A DNA stretch of 64,000 nt, from the NCBI GenBank assembly GCA_013824245.1, contig PNNN01000050.1, positions 1 to 64,000 on the forward strand, read 5' to 3'. How positions within the stretch are numbered: the first letter of the stretch is position 1; each line of letters begins with the position of its first letter. The DNA is from Chlorobiaceae bacterium. Its GTDB lineage: Bacteria; Bacteroidota; Ignavibacteria; UBA10030; SZUA-254. Below the pieces are notes generated by a model, which was not told the DNA's origin, made no database searches, and was given only the letters and a program-made list of their open reading frames with translations. Below are positions 53,036-63,362 of this stretch, in pieces. Position numbers and translations under genes: made by a program.

Positions 53036-53197
53036 AATATTAACGTTTTCGAACAAACATTTATTAAAATTAATAAGAGAATACAAAATTGATCAGACAT
53101 TAGCAAACCTGCTTAATTGACCGGAGACCGATATTTGCATCTACTCTCTTTTTTCACGAAATTTTCGAAGCAGAACCAATAAATAATCTATAGCAAA

Positions 53198-55774
53198 TTG
53201 AAAGAACTTTTCGTTGATATCGCCATTCCGGTTGCTGTCGATAAGCTTTTTACTTATCGCGTTCCGCCAGAATTACACTCGGCTGCCCAGCGCGGAGTCC
53301 GTGCCACAATCTCATTTGGGAAACGATCTGTAATCGGTTTAATAACAAACTTAAAAGAAACAACCGAAATAGAAAATTTAAAACCAATCAAAGATATCAT
53401 TGATGTTAAACCGATACTACCGGAAGATTTATTTCAAACTACCCGATGGATGTCGGATTATTATTTTTCTCCCTGGGGTGAAGTTTTAAAATCGGCTTAT
53501 GTTTTCAGTACGCTCAAAGATCCTAAAATTATTATTTCACGCGCAGAAACATCGTTTAAATCTGATTTCTTCGGATATGATTTGCCGCGAGAACTTCATC
53601 CTGTTTTTTCGGCAATACCTGTAAAAGGCGCAATCTCGCTTTTACAGATAAAGAGAAAACTGAAAATAAAAAATTTATCCGTTTTGCTAAAAAAACTCTC
53701 CGAGCGCGGTTTAATCACCGTCGAAGAGGCGGAGATTCGAGAAAAGGTAAAGCCCAAGTTAGAAACGATCATTGAAATTCAACGAGAATCGTTCAGCATT
53801 TGGCAAACTTGGTTAAAAGAATTTTGTTCGCAATCATCCAAGCAGCGCCAGAAACAAATTGCTGTCATACAATCCCTTTTACACTTAGATGAAAAAATCG
53901 ATTATATACCTGTCATCGAATTAATAAAAAAGACAGGTGTATCAATTTCAACAATAATATCTTTGCAGAAAAAAAATATCATTAAGCTTGGCAAACGTGA
54001 AATTCTCCGCACACCGCAGTATGAGATGTATCCATCTGCATTGGGTGCAACGGATATTATTTTGAATTCACATCAACAAAACGCGTTGAAATCATTTAAC
54101 GAAGCTATTGACCACGGAAAATATTCAACCTTCCTTCTTCACGGCATAACCGGAAGCGGAAAAACTCAGGTTTACATCGAAACAATCAAACATGTGATAA
54201 AAGCCGGCAAATCTGCAATTGTTCTGGTTCCCGAAATTTCGCTAACACCTCAAATTGTGCGCCGATTCAAATATAATCTCGGTGAAAATGTAGTTGTAAT
54301 GCACAGCAGAATGTCGGGGGGTGAACGATTCGATGCATGGAGAATGGCGTGGGGCGGAAAAACATCGGTTGTGATTGGACCACGTTCCGCAATTTTTGCT
54401 CCTCTACAAAATCTTGGTTTAATTGTAGTCGACGAAGAACATGAAGCATCCTATAAACAATTCGATCAAACACCCCGTTATCATGCACGGGATGTCGCAA
54501 TCATGCGTGCATCGTTTTCCGGTTCTGTAGTTATACTCGGATCGGCAACCCCATCGCTGGAATCGTACACGAACGCCCTCAACGGAAAATATAAATTGAT
54601 CGAATTACCTGAACGTGTGGATAACGCACAACTTCCGGAAATTAAAATTGTCGACATTGGCAAAGAGCGTTCTGAAAAATTAGAAACATACCGATTAACT
54701 CGTAAACAAGAATTTAAGAAGGATCCCGCAGCGGCAAAACTATTAAGACCCAAGCATGAATTTTCATCGGTAAGCGATTCATTAAAAGAAAAAATTCAAG
54801 ATCGACTTAATAAGAAAGAAGGGATTATACTTTTACAGAACCGCCGCGGTTTTGCCCCCTTTATTGAATGTCCGGAATGCGGATATGTGGAAATGTGCAA
54901 TAACTGTAATATTACGCTAACATATCATGAATCAAAAAAACATTTGCGGTGTCATTATTGCGGTTACGTGAAGCAATCCCCTATTTTTTGCCCAACCTGT
55001 AATTCAATCAATATTCAGTATCGTGGCTTCGGCACTCAGAGGGTTGAAGAAGAACTAAGAAAACTATTTCCAAAAGCGTCGATTATCAGAATGGATTTAG
55101 ACACCACCACAACTCGCGGCTCACACGATAGACTGTTAAAACAATTCGGCGAAGGCAAAGCTGATATCTTACTCGGCACTCAGATGGTGGCGAAGGGTTT
55201 AGATTTTTCACGCGTTACTCTGGTTGGTGTTATATCGGCAGACACTCAAATGTTATTACCAGATTTTCGGTCATCGGAGCGCACGTTTCAATTGCTGACA
55301 CAAGTTGCCGGCAGAGCCGGAAGAAGTAACCTCGCAGGCGAGGTGATAATTCAAACCTTACAACCTAAACATCCAAGCTTACAATTTGTTGTCATACATG
55401 ATTTTAAAGGTTTCTACTCCGATGAGATCACGTATAGAAGTCAACTTCAATATCCTCCATACTCGCGAATAATTTTAATCGAATTTAAAGGTAAAACAGA
55501 AACCGAAGTGATCGAATATGCAAATATGTTCGCATCTAGTATAAAGAAAAATAACGGACATTTCATCACCATGGGACCGGCAGCAGCCGTATTGACGAAA
55601 CTTCAGGGTGAATTCCGTTGGCATGTTGTTATAAAAAGTTTGCGCGGTAGTGACCCGGCAGGCAAATTCGTTCATCAAGCTCTTACCAAAACACTCCAAC
55701 ATGTTCGCGATTCACTTCGGAAAAACAAAACGGTGAAAGTGATCGTTGATGTTGACCCGGTAGGAATGATGTAA
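53198..55774 (+). CDS. priA: Primosomal protein N' (replication restart helicase)
   Basis: An 858-residue PriA starting at TTG 53198. Visible are the N-terminal 3'-DNA-binding region, Walker A GITGSGKTQVYIE, the DEAH-type box V-D-E-E-H-E-A-S-Y-K, eight zinc cysteines (C-P-E-C-G-Y-V-E-M-C-N-N-C and then C-H-Y-C, C-P-T-C) and the last helicase motif Q-V-A-G-R-A-G-R. It reloads the replicative helicase at stalled forks. The initiation codon is not supported by a clear ribosome site. No primosome partner gene is adjacent. Confidence 0.96.
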   Translation: MKELFVDIAIPVAVDKLFTYRVPPELHSAAQRGVRATISFGKRSVIGLITNLKETTEIENLKPIKDIIDVKPILPEDLFQTTRWMSDYYFSPWGEVLKSAYVFSTLKDPKIIISRAETSFKSDFFGYDLPRELHPVFSAIPVKGAISLLQIKRKLKIKNLSVLLKKLSERGLITVEEAEIREKVKPKLETIIEIQRESFSIWQTWLKEFCSQSSKQRQKQIAVIQSLLHLDEKIDYIPVIELIKKTGVSISTIISLQKKNIIKLGKREILRTPQYEMYPSALGATDIILNSHQQNALKSFNEAIDHGKYSTFLLHGITGSGKTQVYIETIKHVIKAGKSAIVLVPEISLTPQIVRRFKYNLGENVVVMHSRMSGGERFDAWRMAWGGKTSVVIGPRSAIFAPLQNLGLIVVDEEHEASYKQFDQTPRYHARDVAIMRASFSGSVVILGSATPSLESYTNALNGKYKLIELPERVDNAQLPEIKIVDIGKERSEKLETYRLTRKQEFKKDPAAAKLLRPKHEFSSVSDSLKEKIQDRLNKKEGIILLQNRRGFAPFIECPECGYVEMCNNCNITLTYHESKKHLRCHYCGYVKQSPIFCPTCNSINIQYRGFGTQRVEEELRKLFPKASIIRMDLDTTTTRGSHDRLLKQFGEGKADILLGTQMVAKGLDFSRVTLVGVISADTQMLLPDFRSSERTFQLLTQVAGRAGRSNLAGEVIIQTLQPKHPSLQFVVIHDFKGFYSDEITYRSQLQYPPYSRIILIEFKGKTETEVIEYANMFASSIKKNNGHFITMGPAAAVLTKLQGEFRWHVVIKSLRGSDPAGKFVHQALTKTLQHVRDSLRKNKTVKVIVDVDPVGMM

Positions 55775-55809
55775 CAAAAAAATCCCGATCCATAATATTC
55801 GAATCGGGA
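55775..55809 (-). terminator. Terminator of the cold-shock gene
   Basis: TCCCGAT (55783-55789) pairs with ATCGGGA (55803-55809). On the minus strand the stem is followed by a run of T (A at 55776-55782), so it ends the cold-shock gene, whose stop is at 55832. It also lies just after the priA stop and could work weakly in that direction. Confidence 0.7.
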
Positions 55810-55831
55810 ATAAATAATATCGAGACTACAT

Positions 55832-56032
55832 TCAGATTTTTATTACCTTTGCGGCTTGCAATCCCTTTGGTCCCTGCTCGATCTCGAATTGAACTTTGTC
55901 GCCCTTGTTCAAGGTTTTATAACCTTCGAATGCAATTGCCTTGAAATGCACAAAGACGTCTTCACCACTCTGACGCGAGATGAATCCAAATCCTTTAGTT
56001 CCGCTGAACCATTTCACAGTACCCTCTTCCAT
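55832..56032 (-). CDS. Cold-shock protein (CspA family)
   Basis: A 66-residue single OB-fold protein with the RNP1 motif K-G-F-G-F-I and RNP2 [32 protein letters not shown], and [10 protein letters not shown]. It binds single-stranded RNA and DNA and helps at low temperature or in stationary phase. AAAGGAAG sits before the ATG. A leader of about 300 nt with a stable hairpin precedes it, as is common for cold-regulated members. Confidence 0.96.
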   Translation of the reverse strand: MEEGTVKWFSGTKGFGFISRQSGEDVFVHFKAIAFEGYKTLNKGDKVQFEIEQGPKGLQAAKVIKI

Positions 56033-56338
56033 GGAGCTTCCTTTCGTTTTGTGTTATACAATTTGTACCCAATGTTCTGATGCCGGAACTGCTTCCGGTA
56101 TCACCAGATATTTTTGGCTTTTACCGCTTCAAACCCACTGTGGATCTGTTTACCGTCTGCACAAATGTATCTCACAAATCATCGAACAGTGTTGCTTGTT
56201 CTGCAATGCTAAACCGGGTGGATCATTCGGGGATTGAATGAACACTTGGTTACAACTTGCAGCAACGGCGCAAAAGCTTGGCTACGCCATCCAGATTGGA
56301 ATATTATCCTGATCGGGACAAAAACGGTGTACGTTACT
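56033..56338 (-). promoter_or_regulatory. Long 5' leader of the cold-shock gene
   Basis: About 305 nt from the predicted start point to the ATG, with no ORF of note. CCGGAA-ctgc-TTCCGG (56083-56098) is a perfect stem loop close to the ribosome site. A long structured leader is a usual sign of temperature control in the csp family; whether this one switches with temperature is inference. Confidence 0.45.
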
Positions 56339-56345
56339 TATTTTT

Positions 56346-56374
56346 AAGATAACGATTTCGTTAGATGAAGGCAA
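56346..56374 (-). promoter_or_regulatory. Promoter of the cold-shock gene
   Basis: On the minus strand TTGCCT (56369-56374), a 17-nt spacer and TATCTT (56346-56351). A modest match that places the start near 56338. Confidence 0.35.
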
Positions 56375-56529
56375 GATTTTTTTTTGAATTTCCCGTTTTG
56401 TATTTCTTTTTCCAATGAGGTTTATTTGATTTTCCAACAAAAAATATAGAAATTGTTAATAATATCAACATCGCTGCTGGTTAATAAACATTATTATCAT
56501 TAAACATGTTGGCGCCAAAGGAGTTCAAA

Positions 56530-57012
56530 ATGGAATTTAAAATCGTTTCAATAGAAAAACCTGCCGATATGAATTTCATACTCGGTCAGGCACACTTTAT
56601 TAAAACCGTTGAAGATGCATACGAAGCTATCGTATCTACAAATCCGAATATGAAATTCGGTATCGCATTTTGTGAGGCATCGGGACCGGCTCTTGTTCGT
56701 TATATTGGCAACGATCAGAAACTAATGGAAATCGCCAAAAAAAATGCGATGGAAATCGGATGCGGACATTCATTCATCATCTTTATGGAGAATGGGTTCC
56801 CAATAAACATTCTCAATGTTATAAAAAACCTGCCGGAAGTTTGTAATATTTATTGTGCAACCGCAAATCCCGTTGAGGTTATCATCGCTGAGACCGAACA
56901 CGGCAGAGGAATTATGGGCGTGATTGACGGAATGAAATCGAAAGGAATTGAAACCGATACCGATATTAAGCATCGACAAGAATTCTTAAGGAAGATTGGT
57001 TATAAGCTTTGA
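56530..57012 (+). CDS. Adenosine-specific kinase family protein (PF04008)
   Basis: A 160-residue protein. ATG 56530 follows AAAGGAG by about 8 nt and is better than an in-frame ATG at 56506. Family marks are the conserved N-terminal V-x-I-E-K-P-x-D-M-N-F-I-L-G-Q-A-H-F-I-K-T-V-E-D, F-G-I-A-F-C-E-A-S-G, G-C-G-H-S-F, and C-A-T-A-N-P-V-E-V. The family is annotated as adenosine-specific kinase from an archaeal member; the in vivo role is unclear. Soluble, single gene. Confidence 0.92.
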   Translation: MEFKIVSIEKPADMNFILGQAHFIKTVEDAYEAIVSTNPNMKFGIAFCEASGPALVRYIGNDQKLMEIAKKNAMEIGCGHSFIIFMENGFPINILNVIKNLPEVCNIYCATANPVEVIIAETEHGRGIMGVIDGMKSKGIETDTDIKHRQEFLRKIGYKL

Positions 57013-57136
57013 GTCATAAGCGGATAGTATAAATCGTAGATCAAGATCGAACAACAAAGTACTAAGTACAAGACACTAAGTACAAAGTAGTTGAGTATTT
57101 TAGTATTTGAGATCATATTTATTAAAAGGATTTTTT

Positions 57137-57634
57137 ATGAGCAAGACGATTTTGTTGTTATCAATAATAATTTATTTAGGAATAACACTCCCCGGCTGCC
57201 AACCAAGCGATGAACAGATTCGGAAAATTGTTAAAGAAGAGCTTGCATCCACGATGGATCGAACAGCAATAACCGATGCAAATGTAATTGGACCATACAG
57301 TCCGGCACAGAAAGTCGGGAATTTTGTTTTCGTCTCCGGTCAAATCGCTCTGAATCAGGAAACCGGATTATTGGATAATCAGGATATCGAAACGGAAACA
57401 AAAAGAGTGCTTGAAAATTTAATGTTCATCTTAAGAAAAACCGGCTGCGATTCTTCAGATGTTATATCGACAAATGTCTATCTCACAGATATAAACGATT
57501 ACGCGAAAATGAACAACATCTACGGCGGATATTTTCAAGAAGGAAATTACCCGGCACGGGTTACTGTACAGGTGGCGGCGCTTCCTAAAAACGCACGCGT
57601 TGAAATCTCAGCTATCGCCTATAAATCTAAATAA
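57137..57634 (+). CDS. RidA-family protein with lipoprotein signal
   Basis: A 165-residue protein starting at ATG 57137 (AAAGGA upstream). A lipobox (L-P-G-C, cysteine at about residue 21) follows a hydrophobic leader, so it is exported and lipidated. The mature part carries the RidA fold: G-P-Y-S-P-A-Q-K-V-G-N-F-V-F-V-S-G-Q-I, D-V-I-S-T-N-V-Y-L-T-D, and Y-P-A-R-V-T-V-Q-V with the likely active arginine. Cytosolic RidA proteins hydrolyse reactive enamine/imine intermediates. A secreted lipidated version is less usual. The peptidase gene starts 10 bp later, so they are one unit. Confidence 0.9.
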   Translation: MSKTILLLSIIIYLGITLPGCQPSDEQIRKIVKEELASTMDRTAITDANVIGPYSPAQKVGNFVFVSGQIALNQETGLLDNQDIETETKRVLENLMFILRKTGCDSSDVISTNVYLTDINDYAKMNNIYGGYFQEGNYPARVTVQVAALPKNARVEISAIAYKSK

Positions 57635-57644
57635 AGGTACGGAC

Positions 57645-60290
57645 ATGAAATATTTTGTTATTCTTCTTATCTCGCTCCACAATCTTATAGCTCAACCGGT
57701 TTACAATCCACGTGTTCCTTCACCTGATAAAATTATCGGGCATGAACTTGGCGATAAATTTACATCTCACTCTCAAATTGAAAAATATATCAACACTCTG
57801 AAAGAATCGGCTCCGGATAGAATAAAAATATTTCCATACGGCGAGACTTACGAAAACAGAACACTTTACCTGCTTGCAATCAGTTCTCCTAAAAATCTTG
57901 ATCAACTTGAACAGATCAAAAATAATCAGAAAAAACTTTCCGATCCGCGCATGACCAACGAACGTGATGCCGAATCCATCATCAAATCATCCCCCGCTAT
58001 CACATGGTTGTCATACGGGGTTCATGGTAATGAAGCTTCAAGTTCGGAAGCCGCGCTTCAGGTTATATATGAACTTGCCTCGCGTACCGATGCCGAAATA
58101 ATTTCGATGCTGGAGAATGTAATAGTATTGATAGATCCATTATTAAATCCCGATGGTCACGAACGGTACGTAAATTTTCAAACAACGCGTGCGGGAAAAA
58201 AACCGGTTGAAGACCGAGCCGCCGCAGAGCACAGCGAAGATTGGCCCGGAAGCCGCTCGAACCATTATTTTTTCGATCTTAACCGCGATTGGGCATGGCT
58301 TACACAAAAAGAAACTCAGGCGCGTATTAAAATTTATCAGGAGTGGAAACCACAGGTCCATGCCGATTACCACGAGATGGGTTACAACAGTTCGTATTTC
58401 TTTTTCCCTTCATTCAAACCGGTCAATAAAAATTTACCAAAGAGCACTGTGGAGTGGGGTGAAATTTTCGGCAAGGCGAACGCGGAGGCATTCGATGCTA
58501 AGGGATGGAGTTATTGGAGCGGCGAAGTGTTCGATCTTTTTTATCCGGGTTTCGGAGATTCATGGCCCTCGCTCAACGGCGCAATCGGCATGACGTATGA
58601 ACAAGCCGGACAAGTGGGAGTTCGGGTGAAACGAAACGACGAAACTATACTCACACTTAAAGACCGCATCGAGCATCATTTCACCACTTCATTCGCAACC
58701 TTGAAAACGACTGCCGGAAATCGGGAAAAATTACTCAAAGATTATTATAGTTTTTTTAAAGATGCAATTGAAGAAGGGCGAAACGGTCCGATTAAAACTT
58801 ATATAATAGATCCGACAAAAAACCGATCTAAAGCAGAACGGATGATATCTCTCCTTCTTGAGCAAGGGATCGAAGTATCGCGAACACTTAAAGAATTTAC
58901 ATCGGAAGGGCTTCATACTTTTTTCCGGAATAAAGAAACAACTGCGAAGTTTCCAGCCAACAGCTATATCATATCACTTGAACAACCCGCTAAGCGACTT
59001 ATAAAATCATTGATGGAACAAGAACCGGCAATAAGCGATACATTTTTTTACGATATCTCTTCATGGGCATTGCCTGTTGCATTCGGTGTTGAAACATACT
59101 GGACGAACAAAAATATTCAAGTGCCGGCAGAAAGAATTCAAGCTATCTCTCCCCCATCCGGCAAAGTTTTGGTTGAACATGCCGCATACGCATACATTAT
59201 CAAGTGGAATTCCGACAATGCAATCAAAGCCGTTGTCTGGTTATTACAGCACGATTACAAAGTACATACAGCTTTAAAAGAGTTCACCAGCAACGGCGAA
59301 AAGTTTGAACGCGGCTCTATAATAATTCCGATATCGGGAAATCAAAAAAAGATTCACGAGAGCATGCAAAATATTTCAGGGCAATTCAATCTAACTATAT
59401 ACTCTGCTAAGAGCGGGTTCACCGAAAAGGGAATTGATCTCGGTTCTGATCGGGCAGTTAAACTTAAAAAGCCAAAAATAATAGTCGCGACAAACGCACC
59501 ATTATCATCCGAATCTTATGGAGCGATATGGTCAATGTTCGATAACGTCTATGGAATCGATTTTGTACCGATGAAACTTGACCGGATTAAAAACATCGAC
59601 CTTCACGATTATACAACAATAATCTTTCCAGATGATTGGGGAAAAGGTAACGGATATAGAAGTCAGCTCGATTCGGTTGCAACACAAAAAATTAAATCAT
59701 GGATCGCGAACGGCGGAACATTTATTGGCATAGAAGGGGGCGCGGCGTTTGCCTCGGCTTCGATAGGTAAAATTGCCGGCATCAAATTTAAAGAAAAGAA
59801 AAAAGGCGAAGAGAAAAAGGATGAAAAGAAGGAGGATAAAAAAGATGGAAAGAAGGAAGATAAATTATCAGACGAAGAGCTTGAAAAACGAATGACGGTG
59901 GAAGAACGCGAACGGAAACAGCGGCTTGAGTATATTCCGGGAACCATGATGCGGGTAAAGTTAGATAATTCTCATCCCCTCGGTTTCGGGTACGATTCCA
60001 TTATTACAGTTTTGAAAACTACAAATACTATGTTCGAGTTGAGCGAAAAAGGATATAATGTCGGTATTTACACCAAATCACCGCGACTCAGTGGTTACAT
60101 GTCGAAAAACAATGAGAAGATGTTGGAAGAAACACCATTCCTAATTCATGAACAGCTTGGTTCTGGAAACATCGTTCTGTTCACCGACGATCCAAACTTC
60201 CGCCTCTTTTGGGAAAACTTGAACAAATTATTTCTAAACAGCGTCTTATTGATGCCGAGCATCAGAGACGTAACGATGACGGCGGATTAG
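57645..60290 (+). CDS. Secreted M14 zinc carboxypeptidase
   Basis: An 881-residue protein from ATG 57645 (RBS AAAGGTAC), signal peptide about 1-16 (ending IAQPVY). The catalytic domain (about 25-350) has the H-x-x-E zinc pair in Y-G-V-H-G-N-E-A-S-S, the R/N-type D-P-L-L-N-P-D-G-H, and the third zinc ligand in Q-V-H-A-D-Y-H-E-M-G. The C-terminal half has no family I can name but includes a Lys/Glu-rich insert (coded near 59790-59870) with about 25 charged residues. It probably cuts peptides outside the cell or in the periplasm. The linked lipoprotein RidA suggests shared handling of amino acid products. Confidence 0.9.
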   Translation: MKYFVILLISLHNLIAQPVYNPRVPSPDKIIGHELGDKFTSHSQIEKYINTLKESAPDRIKIFPYGETYENRTLYLLAISSPKNLDQLEQIKNNQKKLSDPRMTNERDAESIIKSSPAITWLSYGVHGNEASSSEAALQVIYELASRTDAEIISMLENVIVLIDPLLNPDGHERYVNFQTTRAGKKPVEDRAAAEHSEDWPGSRSNHYFFDLNRDWAWLTQKETQARIKIYQEWKPQVHADYHEMGYNSSYFFFPSFKPVNKNLPKSTVEWGEIFGKANAEAFDAKGWSYWSGEVFDLFYPGFGDSWPSLNGAIGMTYEQAGQVGVRVKRNDETILTLKDRIEHHFTTSFATLKTTAGNREKLLKDYYSFFKDAIEEGRNGPIKTYIIDPTKNRSKAERMISLLLEQGIEVSRTLKEFTSEGLHTFFRNKETTAKFPANSYIISLEQPAKRLIKSLMEQEPAISDTFFYDISSWALPVAFGVETYWTNKNIQVPAERIQAISPPSGKVLVEHAAYAYIIKWNSDNAIKAVVWLLQHDYKVHTALKEFTSNGEKFERGSIIIPISGNQKKIHESMQNISGQFNLTIYSAKSGFTEKGIDLGSDRAVKLKKPKIIVATNAPLSSESYGAIWSMFDNVYGIDFVPMKLDRIKNIDLHDYTTIIFPDDWGKGNGYRSQLDSVATQKIKSWIANGGTFIGIEGGAAFASASIGKIAGIKFKEKKKGEEKKDEKKEDKKDGKKEDKLSDEELEKRMTVEERERKQRLEYIPGTMMRVKLDNSHPLGFGYDSIITVLKTTNTMFELSEKGYNVGIYTKSPRLSGYMSKNNEKMLEETPFLIHEQLGSGNIVLFTDDPNFRLFWENLNKLFLNSVLLMPSIRDVTMTAD

Positions 60291-60377
60291 AAAGTGGAGT
60301 AATGGAGTATTGAATAAATTTTCAATTGACTATCGATAGTTCCGACAAAATTAAAAATTAATTGGAGTACTTGATAA

Positions 60378-62039
60378 ATGAATTTAGCAGATAAAAAATC
60401 AATCAAAGCCCCGCATGGGACACAGCTTATGTGCAAGGGCTGGATACAGGAAGCAGCGATGCGCATGCTGATGAACAACCTTGATGCAGAGGTAGCTGAA
60501 AAGCCCGAAGAGCTTATTGTTTACGGCGGAACCGGGAAAGCCGCACGCAACTGGGAATGTTATGAAGCGATTATACGCAGTTTGAAATCGCTGGAGAATG
60601 ATGAAACACTTTTAATACAATCAGGAAAACCGGTGGGAATTTTTAAAACACACCTTGATGCACCACGTGTGCTGATATCAAACTCGATGTTGGTTCCGCA
60701 TTGGGCAACATGGGATGAATTCCGTCGGCTTGAGGGTTTAGGATTAACTATGTACGGACAGATGACAGCAGGCAGTTGGATTTATATCGGCTCGCAAGGA
60801 ATTCTTCAAGGAACATACGAAACATTCGCATCATGCGCCGACAGATATTTTGGTGGCTCGCTTGCAGGAAAATTTTTATTGACTGCCGGACTTGGCGGAA
60901 TGGGCGGCGCACAACCGCTTGCCGCAACTATGAACGGAGCTGCATGTCTCGCGATTGAAGTTGACCGAACTCGGATTGAGAAAAGACTCAGCACAAAGTA
61001 CGTAGATAAGATGGCTACGAGTTTGGATGAAGCATTGCGATTGATTGAAGATGGAAGATTAAAGAAAGAAGCGATTTCGGTTGCGTTGCTTGGAAATGCA
61101 GCGGATGTTCTTCCAGAGCTTGTCCACCGAGGAATCACACCGGATGTTCTTACCGACCAAACTTCTGCGCATGATACTTTGAACGGTTACGTCCCGCATG
61201 GGTTGTCATTCGAGGAAGCGCTTGCGCTCCGCAAATCTAATCCCGAAAAATATATCGCAATGTCAAGAGCTTCAATAGTAGAACATGTAAAAGCAATGAT
61301 TGAGTTGAAAAATCGCGGTGCAGTCACTTTCGATTACGGAAATAATATTCGCGGAGAAGCGCTGGCGAACGGACTGAAGAACGCATTCGATATTCCTGGA
61401 TTCGTACCGGAATATATACGTCCGCTTTTTTGCGATGGTAAAGGACCGTTCCGCTGGGCGGCACTATCGGGTGACCCGGAAGATATTTACCGAACCGACC
61501 GCGCAGTGATCGAAACATTTCCCGATAATAAACCTCTTTGCCTATGGATTGAAAAAGCTCAGAAGGAAGTGAAATTTCAAGGACTTCCTGCCCGTATTTG
61601 CTGGCTCGGCTATGGTGAGCGTGCAAAGATGGGAAAAATATTTAACGAGTTGGTTGCAAATGGTGAAGTGAAAGCGCCGATTGTTATCGGTCGCGATCAT
61701 CTCGACTGCGGCTCTGTTGCTTCACCGAACCGTGAAACCGAAAAGATGAAAGACGGCAGCGATGCGATTGCCGATTGGCCCATACTCAACGCATTGCTTA
61801 ACGCCGTTGGCGGCGCAAGCTGGGTTAGTGTTCATCATGGTGGCGGCGTTGGCATAGGAATGTCAATACATGCCGGTATGGTTGTAGTTGCAGATGGAAC
61901 TAAGGAAGCAGAAAAACGGCTTGAGCGAGTTTTAACATACGATCCGGGCATGGGAATCATTCGCCATGCTGATGCGGGCTATGAGCGTGCGATAGAAAAT
62001 GCTAAGAAGTTTGATGTAAAAATACCGATGATGAAGTAG
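60378..62039 (+). CDS. hutU: Urocanate hydratase
   Basis: A 553-residue urocanase, NAD-dependent, second step of histidine breakdown (urocanate to imidazolone propionate). Marks are the early [14 protein letters not shown] block, the [21 protein letters not shown] segment, [12 protein letters not shown] (NAD region), and [16 protein letters not shown] near the C-terminus. Full length. GGAGT sits about 10 nt before the ATG. Other hut genes (hutH, hutI, hutG) are not in the window. Confidence 0.97.
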   Translation: MNLADKKSIKAPHGTQLMCKGWIQEAAMRMLMNNLDAEVAEKPEELIVYGGTGKAARNWECYEAIIRSLKSLENDETLLIQSGKPVGIFKTHLDAPRVLISNSMLVPHWATWDEFRRLEGLGLTMYGQMTAGSWIYIGSQGILQGTYETFASCADRYFGGSLAGKFLLTAGLGGMGGAQPLAATMNGAACLAIEVDRTRIEKRLSTKYVDKMATSLDEALRLIEDGRLKKEAISVALLGNAADVLPELVHRGITPDVLTDQTSAHDTLNGYVPHGLSFEEALALRKSNPEKYIAMSRASIVEHVKAMIELKNRGAVTFDYGNNIRGEALANGLKNAFDIPGFVPEYIRPLFCDGKGPFRWAALSGDPEDIYRTDRAVIETFPDNKPLCLWIEKAQKEVKFQGLPARICWLGYGERAKMGKIFNELVANGEVKAPIVIGRDHLDCGSVASPNRETEKMKDGSDAIADWPILNALLNAVGGASWVSVHHGGGVGIGMSIHAGMVVVADGTKEAEKRLERVLTYDPGMGIIRHADAGYERAIENAKKFDVKIPMMK

Positions 62040-62106
62040 AATGTTTCGGAGAATAAATAGCGCCAAAGACGAAAAGTCTAAATATCTTTATACACCAATA
62101 TTCAAT

Positions 62107-62135
62107 TTGACAATGAGTTTTGTTCTAATGATATT
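62107..62135 (+). promoter_or_regulatory. Promoter of the secreted metallopeptidase-like gene
   Basis: TTGACA (62107-62112), a 17-nt spacer and GATATT (62130-62135), with the start about 22 nt before the ATG at 62166. Perfect -35, 4 of 6 in the -10. Confidence 0.45.
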
Positions 62136-62165
62136 AAAAAGAAATTGTAGATAATATTCATACCC

Positions 62166-63305
62166 ATGTTATTCAGAAAAATCAAATACTATTTAAGATT
62201 GATATTCATCTGGGGATCGATTTACCCTGTGTTAATGAACTCACAAACAAATCCAAAATTCAATGTAAGTTTATTGCTCGATTATTCTGCGGCCGAACAA
62301 TCCATACCTTTATTTGAAGACCAACCGATCAACACACAACAAATAGCGGCGCTCCGGGGAAATCGGATTGCCGCATCAACAACCGGCTTGATTTCAGACG
62401 ACCGAAATATAACAGGAAACTTATCGAATTATCTTGATTCACTCAAGTATCACCAAATTATTTATAAAGATATCTATCACCTCGAAGAAGCCCGAAGAAG
62501 AGTTCCGGAGATTAAACAACTTCTTGAAGAATTGAAAAAGCGAAATTTCAGCAAGCGTGTAGCCGCCACTGTTGAACAAATATTTCCAAACGAGGCAGAA
62601 GTATCTATTGATATACCGGTTTTCATTGTTGCCTTTGGTCATGATAATGTTGATGCTTATGTGAGAAGAATTATCTGGCACGGCGATTATCCGGAGTTCA
62701 CTGGAGACGATAAAGGAGAGTTGACCATAGTACTTAATCTTTCAAGTGCGGTAAGATACGGATCGAATGTTGATGAACGGTTCATATCTCTTCTGGGCGT
62801 TGTTGCGCATGAAGTTTTTCACGCTGCATTTGGAAACTATAAAGAAAATTCTTCTTCATGGAAAGAATATTACAATAAAACCCAATCACCCATCAATGCA
62901 TTACTCGATCTTACCCAGAACGAGGGAATTGCATATTACCTATCCCTCGAGCAGCAGGGCAGCGGATATTTACCTCGCGATTGGCAAGAGAAAATCCGAA
63001 ATGCTTTTTCTGATTTTAATAAATATTCTTCCGCGTTATTATCCGACACGATAACTCACCATACTGCATTCAACCTGATAAGGAAAGCAAATCTGAGTGG
63101 TTACTGGGATAGTTACGGCTCAATTACAGGAATGGTTATGGCACGTGAGATTGACAGGCAAATGGGGAGAGCAGCATTAATTGAAGCTATCAGTCAAAAT
63201 CCGTTATATTTTTTTAGAAAATACAAAGAATTAGCCGGGAAAGACAGTAATTTGCCGAAATTCTCAAATCGTTTAAATTCTTATATTTTAAAGAATTCCG
63301 AGTAA
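62166..63305 (+). CDS. Secreted putative gluzincin metallopeptidase
   Basis: A 379-residue protein with a hydrophobic N-terminal leader ending near residue 25 (PVLMNSQTN). The key site is V-V-A-H-E-V-F-H-A-A-F (HExxH, near residues 215-225), and about 45 residues later L-T-Q-N-E-G-I-A-Y-Y-L, where the E fits the third zinc ligand of gluzincins. The surrounding residues resemble proteins annotated as DUF2268/DUF5700-type putative zinc proteases. The charged N-terminal part (about 70-160) is helical. Substrate unknown. It lies alone after hutU with its own promoter-like boxes. Confidence 0.75.
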   Translation: MLFRKIKYYLRLIFIWGSIYPVLMNSQTNPKFNVSLLLDYSAAEQSIPLFEDQPINTQQIAALRGNRIAASTTGLISDDRNITGNLSNYLDSLKYHQIIYKDIYHLEEARRRVPEIKQLLEELKKRNFSKRVAATVEQIFPNEAEVSIDIPVFIVAFGHDNVDAYVRRIIWHGDYPEFTGDDKGELTIVLNLSSAVRYGSNVDERFISLLGVVAHEVFHAAFGNYKENSSSWKEYYNKTQSPINALLDLTQNEGIAYYLSLEQQGSGYLPRDWQEKIRNAFSDFNKYSSALLSDTITHHTAFNLIRKANLSGYWDSYGSITGMVMAREIDRQMGRAALIEAISQNPLYFFRKYKELAGKDSNLPKFSNRLNSYILKNSE

Positions 63306-63362
63306 AATAATTCAAATACATCAAATTTTTCAAGATTAGATTTGGAGTTCAGTAGAAATTTT

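Noticed and set aside
57051-57086. ACTAAGTACAA repeated twice before the RidA gene
   Set aside because: Only two short units with no further copies beside them; too little for a repeat array or an operator.
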